Shown: piece after piece, positions 1 through 10,585 of the stretch
Position numbering within the stretch: position 1 is the stretch's first letter
How the letters are laid out: each line of letters begins with the position of its first letter
NCBI GenBank assembly: GCA_002943765.1
Contig: PQWQ01000018.1
Location: 186,001 to 250,000 of the forward strand
Source: Psoroptes ovis
Lineage: Eukaryota; Arthropoda; Arachnida; Sarcoptiformes; Psoroptidae
Direction of reading: 5' to 3'
Length of the DNA stretch: 64,000 nt
Notes under the pieces: model-generated
What the model was told of the DNA's origin: nothing
Databases searched by the model: none
The model's input: the letters and a program-made list of their open reading frames with translations, nothing else
Program-made: the position numbers and the translations under genes

Positions 1-456
1 CGTCGAAATTCCGTGTTATAATACGCATTCTCTTCGGTAAATATTTGTATGTTATTCGTTATATATCATCTGGTTCAAACACAAACAAATACAAAACCGA
101 ATAATACAAGCATTCATTAATTTGTTTTCGTACTATTTGTTGTGTTTATATATGCGTATTTTGCTGGAACAAACAAATCAGAAAAGCAATTAAAATTTTT
201 GTTATTCAAGTAGTGGTGGTCGCTTGTATATATCATCATCACTATTTATACATATGAAAATGGTAAGCATCGTGAAATTCATGAAACATCATCATCATCA
301 TTATTCAATAATTATTTGGCTAATTTGAACGAGATATAATTCAGTTTCTTCATAATTTCTTAGAAGTTTGGGTTGGAAAATTTGAAGACAAATTTGATCA
401 AACATATACGACCAATGATTGTGAATTGATTTGATCATAATTTTCATCTTGGAATA
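1..456 (+). promoter_or_regulatory. Non-coding region upstream of ARL15
   Basis: No reading frame of interest is seen here. The stretch is AT-rich with short CAT/ATC runs near 230-305. It presumably holds the promoter and 5' untranslated region of the ARL15 gene that starts at 457. No core promoter element could be assigned with confidence. Confidence 0.4.
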
Positions 457-1215
457 ATGTCTAGCGTTAGGAATGCGTTCAATTGTAGTTTTGTTGCTTG
501 TCGTTCAAATCTCCGCCAGGTTTGTCATTGTTTGAAATTTGAATTGACTAATTAACTGATTGATCGTTTTTTTAATTATATCTTTCAAAATCAACAGTGT
601 TGGCATTTTATTCTTTGCTATAAACCACAATCATTACAATCAAAAAATAATGAATATCATGTATTATGTTTAGGACTGTCTGGTTCAGGTAAAAGTACCT
701 TATTAGCACAATTAGTTGGCGAACAAACAGATAATATTAAACCAACAAATGGTTTCAATATAAAAACACTGCCATTAAATGGTATTATATTAAGTATTAA
801 AGAATTAGGTGGTAGTGATCGTTTACAAACATTTTGGTCTGAATATTATGAAAATAAACATGCAATCCTTTTCCTAATAAACATTGCTGCCAATGATTTA
901 ATAATGGAAAAATCATTACAAACATTACGTAATATTTTATCAAATAATTCAAATAATAATAACAACAATAATAATGCTAGTAGTAATACTAGCAAAAATA
1001 ATCAACAAATAAATCTACGTAATCGTCCATTAATGATAATCGGTACACATAAAGATGATTCGAATGCACGTACCGAACAACAAATTCAACAATCAATACA
1101 ACCATTATTAATTGGTTATAAATGGAAATTATATCTGTGTTCATCATTTGATCGTCATGCAATTATGGATGCAATCGATACGCTAATATTGTTAATTAAA
1201 AATGTATTTCCATAA
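457..1215 (+). CDS. ARL15: ADP-ribosylation factor-like protein 15 (ARL15), two exons
   Basis: Small ARF-family GTPase. Exon 1 is 457-519, a GT-AG intron covers 520-597, and exon 2 runs from 598 to the stop at 1215, giving 226 aa. The P-loop GLSGSGKS lies at residues 47-54. The switch II region reads IKELGGSD (about 88-95) instead of the usual WDxGGQ, a deviation I recall as characteristic of ARL15. The G4 motif is THKD (about 171-174) instead of NKxD. The N-terminus has several cysteines (CSFVAC and CWHFILC) rather than a Gly2 myristoylation site, suggesting palmitoylation. An Asn-rich insert at about 137-150 lengthens it relative to human ARL15 (about 204 aa). It ends 126 bases from the convergent MRPS30 gene. 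In vertebrates ARL15 acts at Golgi/endosomal membranes and modulates CNNM magnesium transport. The family call rests on motif resemblance. Confidence 0.85.
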
Positions 1216-1341
1216 TGATCAAGATGGATGAAAAATTTGTATATTAATTCATCCAATCATTAATTCAAATCAAATTATGTTTATTTCGTTTTAAAATTTG
1301 TTAAATTTTACCCAATTTTTAATACGATTCATCTTTGAAAA

Positions 1342-3150
1342 TTATTTAAAAAATGGTGGATGTTTCATTTCAATTTTTGGCCGAATACGTTTAAGATCCA
1401 TAAATGATTCTTTGTGTTGTTTATAAATTGTTTCCCATAGATTTGTTTTCTTACGCCTTGCCACATATGTATCGATTTGATTTGCAAATTTACGCCGCAA
1501 ACTATAACTTAATTCTCGTTGTTCTTGTTCATTTAAATTATTGTTATTTGATAAATATGGACGATAATCAATTTTATCATTGTCATTGATTGTCGTTGTA
1601 TTAAATTTCAACATGTTAATCAATAAATTCAATACATTTTCATTTACATTTATTAATTTATCATTTTCGGCATCATATGATTCGAATAAACATTGTATAC
1701 CACTTGACCAGCAAACATTTTTGACATCTTTAAGACTGCTATTATCATCGATTATATCATCATGGAAACAATGATTATTTAATTGATATAAATAGAATGA
1801 CCAATGTTTTCCATCAGTTATGATAATATTGGTTATCAATGGATATAATAATGGATCATAAATGGTGAAACCTAAATTTGTTGCCATCGATGATAACCAA
1901 GCGAAACCACTGGTCATGGCCATACCATCACAAACATCTTGATCATCATTACATTTTTCAAGATTAATTTTGAATCTATCTTGACGATGTCGTAATGCTT
2001 CATAATTCATTGCCAACAAAAATGGATGATCATAATTATTTGATTTGGATGGCCAAAAACCAGGCAATGACATTATATTATGACGACGTAATTGTACACC
2101 TAATCTCAAAAGATTATAGCCATCTTCATTATTATCAGCTTTAGAATCTTCTGTCAATGCTGGAAGTGCTTCAATACTTTTATTATCATCAATCGTTGAT
2201 ATTAATGGATCTAATGAGCGTACATGGAGACTATGATTGCCACGATATGTGAATATTTGATTAACATGATCATTATCTTTGAACCATTTTGATTTTTTGA
2301 ATGGTATTGGACAATTATTTAGCCACCAGGATTGGCTACAATAAGGATTGTAATCAATATGATAATCAATTAATTGGTGTTGCTGTTGATTTTGTAAAAT
2401 CAATTGAACAACATCAGAAATTAAATCATCTTCGATCAAAGATTGCAATCGATTTGATTGATTACAGTGGCCATATGTTAGTGTTTTACGGAAATCTATT
2501 GATGCGAAACGTGATTTTGTTCCATACAAACGAGTCGAAATGATTTTTAATATTTTTTCTTTCAATGCGCCATTAGAATTATCATTTTCATTATTATTCA
2601 TTGAAAATTGATCCGGTAAACCATTGATAAGATTAGTTTTGGTAATATATTGTTGCAATGGTAACGCATTATATGTTGGCATTATTGGATCAATCATAAA
2701 ACTTAAATGACCATAATGTTTTGTTATCTCATAGATTTTTTGTTCAGCTGTCGGTAGATTACGTATTGCACGATACCATTCTTTACGTATCTCTTTACGC
2801 TTACCATCATTTGTAGGCATAAATATTGGTGGATATTCTGGCTTCTCTGTATATTCATCTTTTTTATCGGCAAGCGGTAATGTATTTACATCGACAAAAT
2901 AACGAAATTTCCACCATGGTTTTTGTTTTTGTCGCTTACGTAATTGTGGTAAATGATCTGGACGATAACTGATCGGTTTGGGAACCACACGTTCATCAAT
3001 ATTGGAACCAGATTCTACATTGAACCAATTGGAATCATCAGCTGTTTCTTTGTTTTCTGGTTGAGTTTCTGTTGAACTAAATGAACAACAAATTGCATTC
3101 TTATAATTTCGAGCCAAAAATGTTGAACGATAATTGTAAATTTTCAACAT
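1342..3150 (-). CDS. MRPS30: Mitochondrial ribosomal protein S30 (mL65), single exon
   Basis: Predicted mitochondrial large-subunit ribosomal protein mL65 (MRPS30/PDCD9), 602 aa with no intron. The ATG at 3150 begins a basic, Ser/Thr-containing N-terminus that fits a mitochondrial import sequence. Diagnostic blocks shared with animal MRPS30 include EYPPIFMPT near residue 105, the FAWL block, the ITDGKHWSFYLYQLN segment and the following KNVCW segment in the C-terminal third. It is longer than human MRPS30 (about 440 aa), with extra charged and Asn-rich insertions. It converges with ARL15, 126 bases away. Expected location is the mitochondrial matrix, in the large ribosomal subunit. Confidence 0.85.
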   Translation of the reverse strand: MLKIYNYRSTFLARNYKNAICCSFSSTETQPENKETADDSNWFNVESGSNIDERVVPKPISYRPDHLPQLRKRQKQKPWWKFRYFVDVNTLPLADKKDEYTEKPEYPPIFMPTNDGKRKEIRKEWYRAIRNLPTAEQKIYEITKHYGHLSFMIDPIMPTYNALPLQQYITKTNLINGLPDQFSMNNNENDNSNGALKEKILKIISTRLYGTKSRFASIDFRKTLTYGHCNQSNRLQSLIEDDLISDVVQLILQNQQQHQLIDYHIDYNPYCSQSWWLNNCPIPFKKSKWFKDNDHVNQIFTYRGNHSLHVRSLDPLISTIDDNKSIEALPALTEDSKADNNEDGYNLLRLGVQLRRHNIMSLPGFWPSKSNNYDHPFLLAMNYEALRHRQDRFKINLEKCNDDQDVCDGMAMTSGFAWLSSMATNLGFTIYDPLLYPLITNIIITDGKHWSFYLYQLNNHCFHDDIIDDNSSLKDVKNVCWSSGIQCLFESYDAENDKLINVNENVLNLLINMLKFNTTTINDNDKIDYRPYLSNNNNLNEQEQRELSYSLRRKFANQIDTYVARRKKTNLWETIYKQHKESFMDLKRIRPKIEMKHPPFFK

Positions 3151-3395
3151 ATTTTAAATAAATTTTGAATTTAAAAAAGAAAAAAAAATGGAAAACATGT
3201 GATCGTAAATGTTTACGTAAATTTTGTTTACAGGAAATTTCTCAAATTTATTTTTAAATAATTGGATCAATTTTAATTATGATTAAAATTAAAAATAATT
3301 CAATGATTTAATATGAAAAATTACATTTTACAAGATGTATTTATACTCCATAAATTCAAAGTGACATTAGAATTTTAGAATTAATCGATCAAGAT

Positions 3396-3668
3396 TTACG
3401 AATCAAGCATGAAATTAATCATTTGTTGTTGATCATGTTGTTGTTTATTGCGTAATTGTATAATTAATCTTGCCAATTGTTCAGGATTCACACCAAAATT
3501 TAATAATTCAATAATAATTGATAATTGTTCATCACTGAGACCAGTATTCAATAATGATGATATTTGATTTATTTGTTCAAAATTTAATAAATCAATATTG
3601 TTGTTTGATGAATTTTGGCTACCGCTATCAATAGCGATAGGATTTAATGATTGATCAATTTTTTTCAT
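3396..3668 (-). CDS. MZT1: Mitotic-spindle organizing protein 1 (MOZART1)
   Basis: Small 90-aa helical protein of the MOZART1 family, a subunit of the gamma-tubulin ring complex that helps recruit it to microtubule-organising centres. The core LLNTGLSDEQLS followed by GVNPEQLARLIIQLR (about residues 39-73) matches the family pattern LLNTGL...L..GINPEALA..I.ELR. The N-terminal 35 residues are Ser/Asn-rich and the C-terminus is Gln-rich. The start is the ATG at 3668. Length is close to the family norm (about 82 aa in human). It is transcribed divergently to nothing obvious, with NAA38 upstream on the same strand. Confidence 0.85.
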   Translation of the reverse strand: MKKIDQSLNPIAIDSGSQNSSNNNIDLLNFEQINQISSLLNTGLSDEQLSIIIELLNFGVNPEQLARLIIQLRNKQQHDQQQMINFMLDS

Positions 3669-3836
3669 TTTTGAAACAAGAAAATCTTAAAAGTATCCTC
3701 AATAATGATGCTATGAATGAAATTTGTATCAAATTACATGAATTTAATTAAAAAAGATAATTTTCAAAATTACAATTAAAAATTTAAAAAAATTGAATAA
3801 GTTGAGTAAACAATAATATCATATGAAATACAAAAA

Positions 3837-3848
3837 CAACAGATGGCG
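3837..3848 (+). promoter_or_regulatory. CTCF-like motif between NAA38 and MZT1
   Basis: The sequence CAACAGATGGCG carries the AGATGGCG core of the insect CTCF motif. It lies between the NAA38 stop (3875) and the MZT1 start (3668). Similar sites occur at 5347, 13499 and 25063, each at a gene boundary. Binding is inferred from the motif only. Confidence 0.35.
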
Positions 3849-3874
3849 ATCAATGATGATAGTTTTAAAAAAAA

Positions 3875-4291
3875 TTAATTTGGTTCAATTTCATCAACAT
3901 GAATCGATACGATATGTTGACCAGGTACCATTGCTAGACCAAGAACGCGTGGATTATCATCTTCATCTGTCATATGAATGATTAGATTAAATTTAATACA
4001 ATTAGTAGATGAAAAAATCAATTTATCCAATTGATTAAATATTTACCATTTAAATATTCAAGACTTGAACCAAGTATAATGTTTTGATGGCAATCAGTAC
4101 AAAGAAATATTCCAATAATAATACGATTATCGGATAATTTTATGCTAAAATTTTTATTCAACCATTTTTCCAATATAATTCTATGTTCAGGTTTTGCTAT
4201 CGTATCTATTGTTTGATTGTTTTCGTCCTAAATTTGGAATATTTTTCAACGAATATTTCAAGAAAAAATTAATCACAAAATGAATCAACAT
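3875..4291 (-). CDS. NAA38: N-alpha-acetyltransferase 38, NatC auxiliary subunit (LSMD1); tentative first exon
   Basis: LSm-fold auxiliary subunit of the NatC N-terminal acetyltransferase. Two exons are well supported: 4047-4227 and 3875-3966, joined across an 80-base GT-AG intron. They encode LEKWLNKNFSIKLSDNRIII, then GIFLCTDCHQNIILGS and RVLGLAMVPGQHIVSI, which follow the family pattern closely (compare FLCTD...NVILG and PRVLGLAMVPGHHIVSI). In-frame TAG lies just before 4227 at an AG acceptor, so a further 5' exon is required. The only nearby candidate I see is ATG-TTG-ATT-CAT-TTT at 4291-4277 followed by a 49-base GT-AG intron. This gives a 95-aa protein and places the start codon overlapping the end of UROS. 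That first exon is a guess; the rest is secure. Confidence 0.75.
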
Positions 4292-5247
4292 GATATAAAA
4301 TTATCATATAAATTTTCAGCTAATGTTTTTGGATTAGGTTTCGATACAATAAACCAAACTGGTAAATTTTTAGATGCCATTCGTGAGGATGTTTGCTTTC
4401 CGAATGCAGTAAATTTTAAATTTATTGAATCTGATAATGGTAACAAATATTGCTGAACATAATGATATAAATTCTCGACACCAGAAGGGCTAAAAAATAT
4501 GATCGCCAAAATGGTTGATAATAAAGGAGCATTGTTGATTGATTGCTTTAGTTTTGATAAAAATTTTTCAAAATTTTCCTTCAAATTTCGATTTACAATC
4601 GTATCATAACACGCGATTTCATCAATCGGAATGTCATTTTCACTCAGCATCTTGATCAAATTATCTGTACGTATTCGGCTGCAAGGATACAATAAACGTT
4701 TGGATTTATCCATCATCGAACGCAGGTTGTCAATGATAAATTTAGCTAAATTTTCTGAATTTCCCGATTCATAACCGACTGAATCTAGTTCAATTTTTTC
4801 TATTAAATATGCACGAGTAACAGCTCCAACAGTATAAATATTTAATGATTTTAATGAATCACGAATAGATGATGATCTTGTATTATCGTCATAATTAATC
4901 GCTTTAATTAATGCATCTATACAACGTTTACTTGTTAAAATTATACCACAATATTGATCAATAGAATTTAATAATGTTTGGTGTAATTTATCTATATTAC
5001 AAAATTCAAATTCAATCGGTGATATCATTGATATATCATGATTTATGTCGATAAATTTAGCATGTATTTCATTATAATATTCATTATCACCACTATTATT
5101 ATTATTTTCGTCAATATTTTTAACTAATAAAATATGAAACAATTTATTGTTGAAACAAACCTTTTGTTGTTTTTGTTGTTCATTGCTATCATTGCTTTTG
5201 TTCGTATCATTAGTCGGAGTAGAATCCAACATTTTCAAATTGGTCAA
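4285..5247 (-). CDS. UROS: Uroporphyrinogen-III synthase, single exon
   Basis: Haem biosynthesis enzyme that cyclises hydroxymethylbilane to uroporphyrinogen III in the cytosol. The 320-aa product follows the family in order: ILLVKN (beta strand 1), GIILTSKRCIDAL, IYTVGAVTRAYL, the LDSVGYESGNSENLAKFI segment, LLYPCSRIRTDNLIKML, ACYDTIV, IIFFSPSGVENL and FTAFGKQTSSRM near the C-terminus. It is longer than human UROS (265 aa) because of an Asn/Asp-rich insert around residues 47-60 and a polar N-terminal extension of about 35 residues. The start is the ATG at 5247; a later start is possible. It shares a 196-base divergent promoter with PRMT3, and its stop overlaps the possible NAA38 start. Confidence 0.87.
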   Translation of the reverse strand: MTNLKMLDSTPTNDTNKSNDSNEQQKQQKVCFNNKLFHILLVKNIDENNNNSGDNEYYNEIHAKFIDINHDISMISPIEFEFCNIDKLHQTLLNSIDQYCGIILTSKRCIDALIKAINYDDNTRSSSIRDSLKSLNIYTVGAVTRAYLIEKIELDSVGYESGNSENLAKFIIDNLRSMMDKSKRLLYPCSRIRTDNLIKMLSENDIPIDEIACYDTIVNRNLKENFEKFLSKLKQSINNAPLLSTILAIIFFSPSGVENLYHYVQQYLLPLSDSINLKFTAFGKQTSSRMASKNLPVWFIVSKPNPKTLAENLYDNFISC

Positions 5248-5443
5248 TGATTAAAATAAATTTGTAAAAATTTGAAAGAAAATTGATTAAAATTCGGACC
5301 AGAAAAATAAATAAATGAAAAAACTCGCAATAAGCAATAACTAAATGCCATCTGTTGTGCAGCCAAACATTTTCAATAAGTAACATGTGATTCATTGCGG
5401 AAAATCAACAAATTACCAATTTCTAAATTGTTAAATTCCAATC
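5248..5443. promoter_or_regulatory. Divergent promoter UROS/PRMT3 with CTCF-like motif
   Basis: These 196 bases separate two divergent start codons, so they must carry both promoters. On the minus strand 5357-5347 reads CAACAGATGGC, the same motif as at 3837. No TATA box was recognised. Confidence 0.5.
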
Positions 5444-7166
5444 ATGAATGTCGATGAACCATTATCAACATCATCATCATCATCATCATCGTCATCATCA
5501 TCATCTTCATCAGATGATGAAAATGATTATGTTGAACAAGATGAACAAATCGATTATGATATAAAATGTTTATTTTGTGATCAACATCGTTCATCACATC
5601 AACAAATGTTCAATGAACATATGATTAATGATCATCACATAAATTTTTTAGAAATTTGTCGCAAGAATAATTTCAATATATTTGATTATATCAAATTTGT
5701 TAATTATATCCGCAAGCATCACACTGATCCATCGCAACTACAATCAATTATTGAAAAAAATTCCTATGTCGATGATCAATATATGATACCCACTATGGAA
5801 GATGATCATTTCCTTATGTTCGGTTCGTAAATTATCATTTCCATATTGATTTTATTCTTAATCTCGGTTTTCGTTAATTTAAATAGATTATGAAGGTGAA
5901 ATGGAGATGGATGACGATACAGAAAATCAGATCAATGAGCAACTAAATCTAAATGAACCACTTTCAGATGATCAATTGAAAATGATTAGTAAAAATTTGA
6001 CCAAAGAACAATTAATTGAAATGTTACTGAAAATGAATGGAAGGTTAAATGAAAAATTAAATGATATAAAAACAATGAGAAATTTATTGATCGAGCAAGA
6101 TGATGAAACTGTAGTCAAAAATAAAACTAAAATTAATAATGTGATCAATTTAGATGATCATACTGATTCCACATATATCGAATCATATTCACATTTTTCA
6201 ATACATCATCAAATGTTATCGGATAAAGCACGTACATTAGCATATCAAGATGCTATACTAGAAAATCAACAATTCTTTCATAATAAAACAGTATTAGACA
6301 TTGGCTGTGGTACTGGCATATTGTCGTTGTTTGCAGCAAAAGCTGGTGCAAAATTAGTTGTTGCTATTGATCATAGTGATATTGTTAATAATGCTACCAA
6401 AATAATTGTTGAAAATGGTTATCAAGATAAAATAAAAATCATCAAAAACAAATTAGAACGTATTGATTTTGCCAAATTGAATTTACCAACCGAATATGAT
6501 ATCATCATTTCCGAATGGATGGGTTATTTTCTGCTGTTCGAAGGCATGTTAGACACTGTATTGTATGCTCGTGACAATCTTTTGAAAAAATCCGCTGATG
6601 ATCCAATCAATGGTAGTGCTTTGTTGCCAAGCCGTTGTAAATTATTTTTATCAGCATTTTCTGATTGTAAATTTTTCGAAAATTATATCGATTTTTGGAA
6701 TGATGTCTACGGCTTCAAAATGTCATCAATGATCGACGATGTTACATCAGAAGTCTCCATCGATTTAATTCATCCCGAAAATATTTGTACAACAACAGAA
6801 AAAATATTTGATTTTGATCTAATGGAATCAAGCTTATCATCAATGAATGAATTGAAATCAAAATTTGAATTCAGTTTCAAAAATGATACCACCATTCACG
6901 GTTTCGTCGGTTGGTTTGATTGTTATTTTGATTCAATGACAAAGCTAATCATTCTTAGTACATCACCATTTTCTGAATCAACACATTGGAAACAGACAAT
7001 ATTTCCATTGAAAGAACCACTGTTAATGCAAGCTGGCCAAACAATCAAAGGTGAAATTGCTATCGATAAAAATTCTTTAAATAATCCACGTGCATTGAAA
7101 ATAACAATTACATTGTTCAATCATGATAATAATGAAATTAAATCATTTATTTATAATATTTGTTAA
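5444..7166 (+). CDS. PRMT3: Protein arginine N-methyltransferase 3, two exons
   Basis: Type I arginine methyltransferase; in other animals it methylates ribosomal protein uS5 (RPS2) in the cytosol. Exon 1 is 5444-5822, the intron is 5823-5886 and exon 2 is 5887-7166, giving 552 aa (human 531). The donor G|GTTCGT was chosen because it keeps frame and yields LMFDYEGE, like the family's LLQFD. A serine run (residues 9-23, TCA repeats) precedes a C2H2 finger (C42, C45, H59, H64) specific to PRMT3. SAM motif I VLDIGCGTG is at 262-270, the double-E loop SEWMGYFLLFE carries E336 and E345, and a THW loop sits near the C-terminus. All catalytic elements are present. It converges with RBM28, 82 bases away. 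Confidence 0.92.
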
Positions 7167-7248
7167 TGAAATGAGAAAATGTTTTTTATTTACATTCAAA
7201 ATTTATAATTAAAAAAATTCAAATGAAATAAAATCAAAGAAAAGAATA

Positions 7249-9120
7249 TCATGACAAATACCATTTTCTTTTTTTATTATTATTCACAATCGCTGATTTT
7301 GTTTGTGATTCCATCGTGAATTTATTATTTTTCAACCTTTTTTCCAAATGTTTACGTTCAAATTCATCGGCATCAATTTTTGGTTTTTTATTCGAAAATT
7401 TTTCCATCTTTGATTTGTCGGATTTTTTTAAATTTTTTCGCTTCAAAATTTGTTGCTTAGCATTCACAATTGTTTCACGTTTTTTTATTTGTTTCAATCG
7501 TTTTTTCTGTTCAATCAATTTTCTTTTTGTTTTTCTAATTTTCGGTATCTTCTCCTTTCGATTAAATGGTCGTGATTCAACGCCGCTAAATTTATTGTCA
7601 GATTCTTGTTCTGTTTGCTGCTCATCTTCATTAATTTCATCGTTATTTTCATCATTGTTATTTGATTTTGTTTCATTCTCATTCATTTGCCGCAGTTTTT
7701 CCTGTTTCATTTGACGATATTTTTTACGATTCAAAGCAACTTTATTTTCAATTGAAAATTCAACAATTGGACGCTTTTCTTTTGTGAATGTTTCGGGATT
7801 GTTGTTTAATTTACGTAATGCTTTCAATGCATGTTGATGTTCGGCAAATTCAACAAAACCAAAACCTTTTGAACCACTGAATTTTTGTTTGTCTGATCGG
7901 CTACGATTACGCATTACTTTGGCCTAAATATTTTGATCAAAATTAATTTTCATCGAAATTTGAATTAATGAAATATTTACCCATAAAATTTTAGCACTTT
8001 TATCGTTGACAGCTGTTTGGAACAATTTTCTAAGTTTTTGATCATCATAATTTGGCGGTAAATTATGTATACAAAGTCTACGATCTGATATGAAATAATG
8101 TAAATTTTGTAATAATTTACGTTTTTTCTCCTCTAACTGTAAACGTTTTTTAAGATCAGCTGCTGAAACACCAACCGCAGCCGGCGAATCAGGATAGATG
8201 AGACCTTCTTTTGCTAAATATAAATTTCTTTTGTCTTTATGCTTGCTTTTTTGATTATTCATTTGTATTTGTTGCATTTTATTCCTTGCCACAGCTTCAG
8301 TCACAATCAATTGCCGACCATCTAGATAAAATTTATCATTATTCTCAATATTGTTAGCTTCTTTCAAACAATTTTGAGCATCATTTTGATTTTTAAATTT
8401 TATGAATGCCGATCCTTTTGATTTTCCACTAATATCATCATAACATATACGACAATATTCAATGGGACCAAATGTTTTGAATAATGTTTCCAGCGATTCT
8501 TCATCAGTGTCAAGATCTAAATTACGAATAAATATTGTTTTACCTTCGTTGACATCACTTTTTTTATTACGAGGTTTTTTCTGTTTAACATTCATCCTTT
8601 CTTGATTATCGTCATCGTTGTCATCTGCACAATCATCATCATCTATATCTTGGTCATCAGCATCGTCATCTGTTGCATCCTCATTTTTCTGATCTTCGTC
8701 ATCATCATCATTCACTTCGCTATCTTTATCGCCATTTGGCTGCTTTTTTTCTTGTTCCTCTGCTTGATGTTTAACATATAAATCTTTGGAGACAGCAAAA
8801 TCGACAGCGATTTGACGATTCAGGAATTTTGTACCATTCAAATATTTTATAGCTTTCAATGAAGAGCCAACATTATCGAATGATATGAATGCAAAACCTT
8901 TGATTTTTTTATTATCGTCTGATTTTTTCGGTAAATTTAAATCTACGATGTTACCATATTTTGAAAATAATTTCTTCAATTCATCTTCGGTTGTATTGAA
9001 TGATAAATTCCGTATAATTAAACGTGAACGTTTAGAATTTCTGGCTAATTTTTTATCCTCTGAGAAAAAAATAGATCAATTAATTGAATGAATCAAATGC
9101 TGACCGAGATTACCTTTCAT
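7249..9120 (-). CDS. RBM28: RNA-binding protein 28 (Nop4-like), three exons
   Basis: Nucleolar multi-RRM protein related to RBM28/yeast Nop4, which acts in 60S pre-rRNA processing. Exon 1 codes only ATGAAAG (9120-9114), exon 2 is 9059-7981 and exon 3 is 7923-7249, with GT-AG introns of 54 and 57 bases. The product is 586 aa (human RBM28 759). RRM 1 starts near residue 12 with LIIRNLSF and has GFAFISF. A long Asp/Glu tract follows, then RRM 2 with TIFIRNLDL and KGSAFIKF, and RRM 3 with LCIHNLP and GFGFVEF, which spans the second intron. The C-terminal 150 residues are Lys/Arg-rich. One RRM fewer than human is visible. It is divergent from DCTN2 across 205 bases. Confidence 0.85.
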
Positions 9121-9325
9121 CGTTGCGGAATTTGATTTTTAAAATTTTTTTACGTAAAACCCGCGTGCTTTTGTTGACAACATGAAAAAATTCCTGAGTC
9201 GTTCACAAACGACACTTCGCAACAGCTGTGAATCGATTTAAGGTGTTGACTTGGTTTTTGTTATGATTTTTGCCGAAATTTTTTTGATTCATTACGTTTG
9301 AATTTTGAATTCGTTTAAATCCAAA
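9121..9325. promoter_or_regulatory. Divergent promoter RBM28/DCTN2
   Basis: The 205 bases between two divergent start codons must contain both promoters and 5' UTRs. It holds a relatively GC-rich patch at about 9157-9230 inside otherwise AT-rich DNA. No recognised core element. Confidence 0.45.
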
Positions 9326-10468
9326 ATGAGTTCAACATCAAAATATGCAAATTTACCATTCATTGCATCCGGTGAACGTGATGTATATGAAACCGATGAT
9401 CTGCCTGAATCAGATCAACAACAACCACCCCAATCATATCAACAATCTGATTCATCTGTCGAAATAATAACAACAAATACGCTTGATGCTTTCAATAAAT
9501 TTTCATTGGCCGATTCTTCATCATCAGCGCTAAAATCAGATCAATCAAATGAATCGAAAAATGTATCGTTAGTTGAAAAATATAAACAAATAAAATCCGA
9601 AATTGAAGATTTAAAACAATTGATTGAATTTACTAATAATCAAAAGCAAGAGCAAGGTGGTGAAAATCAGACATTAAATAATCAATTGATAACTGAAGAT
9701 ATTGATCAATTGTTCGAAAATTTGAAAAATCTACATGATGCATGTTATGAGAAATTTGATACGAAACAATTGATAAAAGAATTGACAATTGATCAATCAA
9801 CGGCAGCAGTTGCGCCTTCAAATGATCCAAAACCACCAATCGTCTATGAATTGTATCAAAAACCAGACAAAGAATCATTGATGGAATTGGCTAGAGTAAA
9901 TTCCTTAGAGCAACGTTTAAAGAAAATCGAGACAACTTTAGGCCTTACTGGTGATTTAATTTCATCAAAATCAAATCAATTACCACTATTGAATGATGAT
10001 TATTTAAAAAATGAATCTCTAATGAACATAATTATTAATTTGAATAATAAAGTAATGCAATTAGATTATCAATCAATTGATCGTTTAGATGTACGTTTGC
10101 AATTATTGCTTGATAAATTACAACAGATCAAAGATAAAAAATCAACATTAAATGAATTGGATAAAGAAGATAAATTGAATGAATTATATGATAATTATGT
10201 TAAATTAGATGATCGACAACAACAATCATCAACATTATTGAACATAATTGAACGTTTAAAAGTAATGAACGATATACAAAATCAAGCATCAACATTCTCG
10301 AATACATTAAGATCAATGGAAACAATGCAAAATGATATAAATAATACGGTGAAAAGCAATCAAAAATCATTGAATGAATTGAAAGAATTATTTCAACAAA
10401 TGCAAAATGTGCAATCGATTGTTGATGATTTTCAACAACGTTTAAATCGTATCAAAAAATCTACTTAA
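9326..10468 (+). CDS. DCTN2: Dynactin subunit 2 (dynamitin)
   Basis: Dynamitin, a subunit of the dynactin shoulder that links cargo and dynein. The product is 380 aa (human about 401). The N-terminus SKYANLPFIASGERDVYETDDL (given here as a description of residues 4-25) matches the family signature KYA.LP.IA..E.DVYET.DLPE. VYELY near residue 185 matches the family VTYELH. The rest is heptad-rich coiled coil (about residues 85-140, 195-240 and 260-380), as expected. I use the first ATG at 9326; an upstream in-frame TTG at 9305 is not a credible start. No intron. It converges on SIRT7, with stops 117 bases apart. Confidence 0.9.
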   Translation: MSSTSKYANLPFIASGERDVYETDDLPESDQQQPPQSYQQSDSSVEIITTNTLDAFNKFSLADSSSSALKSDQSNESKNVSLVEKYKQIKSEIEDLKQLIEFTNNQKQEQGGENQTLNNQLITEDIDQLFENLKNLHDACYEKFDTKQLIKELTIDQSTAAVAPSNDPKPPIVYELYQKPDKESLMELARVNSLEQRLKKIETTLGLTGDLISSKSNQLPLLNDDYLKNESLMNIIINLNNKVMQLDYQSIDRLDVRLQLLLDKLQQIKDKKSTLNELDKEDKLNELYDNYVKLDDRQQQSSTLLNIIERLKVMNDIQNQASTFSNTLRSMETMQNDINNTVKSNQKSLNELKELFQQMQNVQSIVDDFQQRLNRIKKST

Positions 10469-10585
10469 AAAATGAATTCAGCGAATGGAAGATTTGATAA
10501 AATTTTATTGTAAAACAATTTAAAAATTTAACTTTTGAAATATTAACAAAAAAAAATTTGATACAAAAACTTGAACCATTTAAAA

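Noticed and set aside
7316..7714. 132-codon Phe/Ser-rich plus-strand frame
   Set aside because: It is the antisense shadow of the Lys-rich C-terminus of RBM28.
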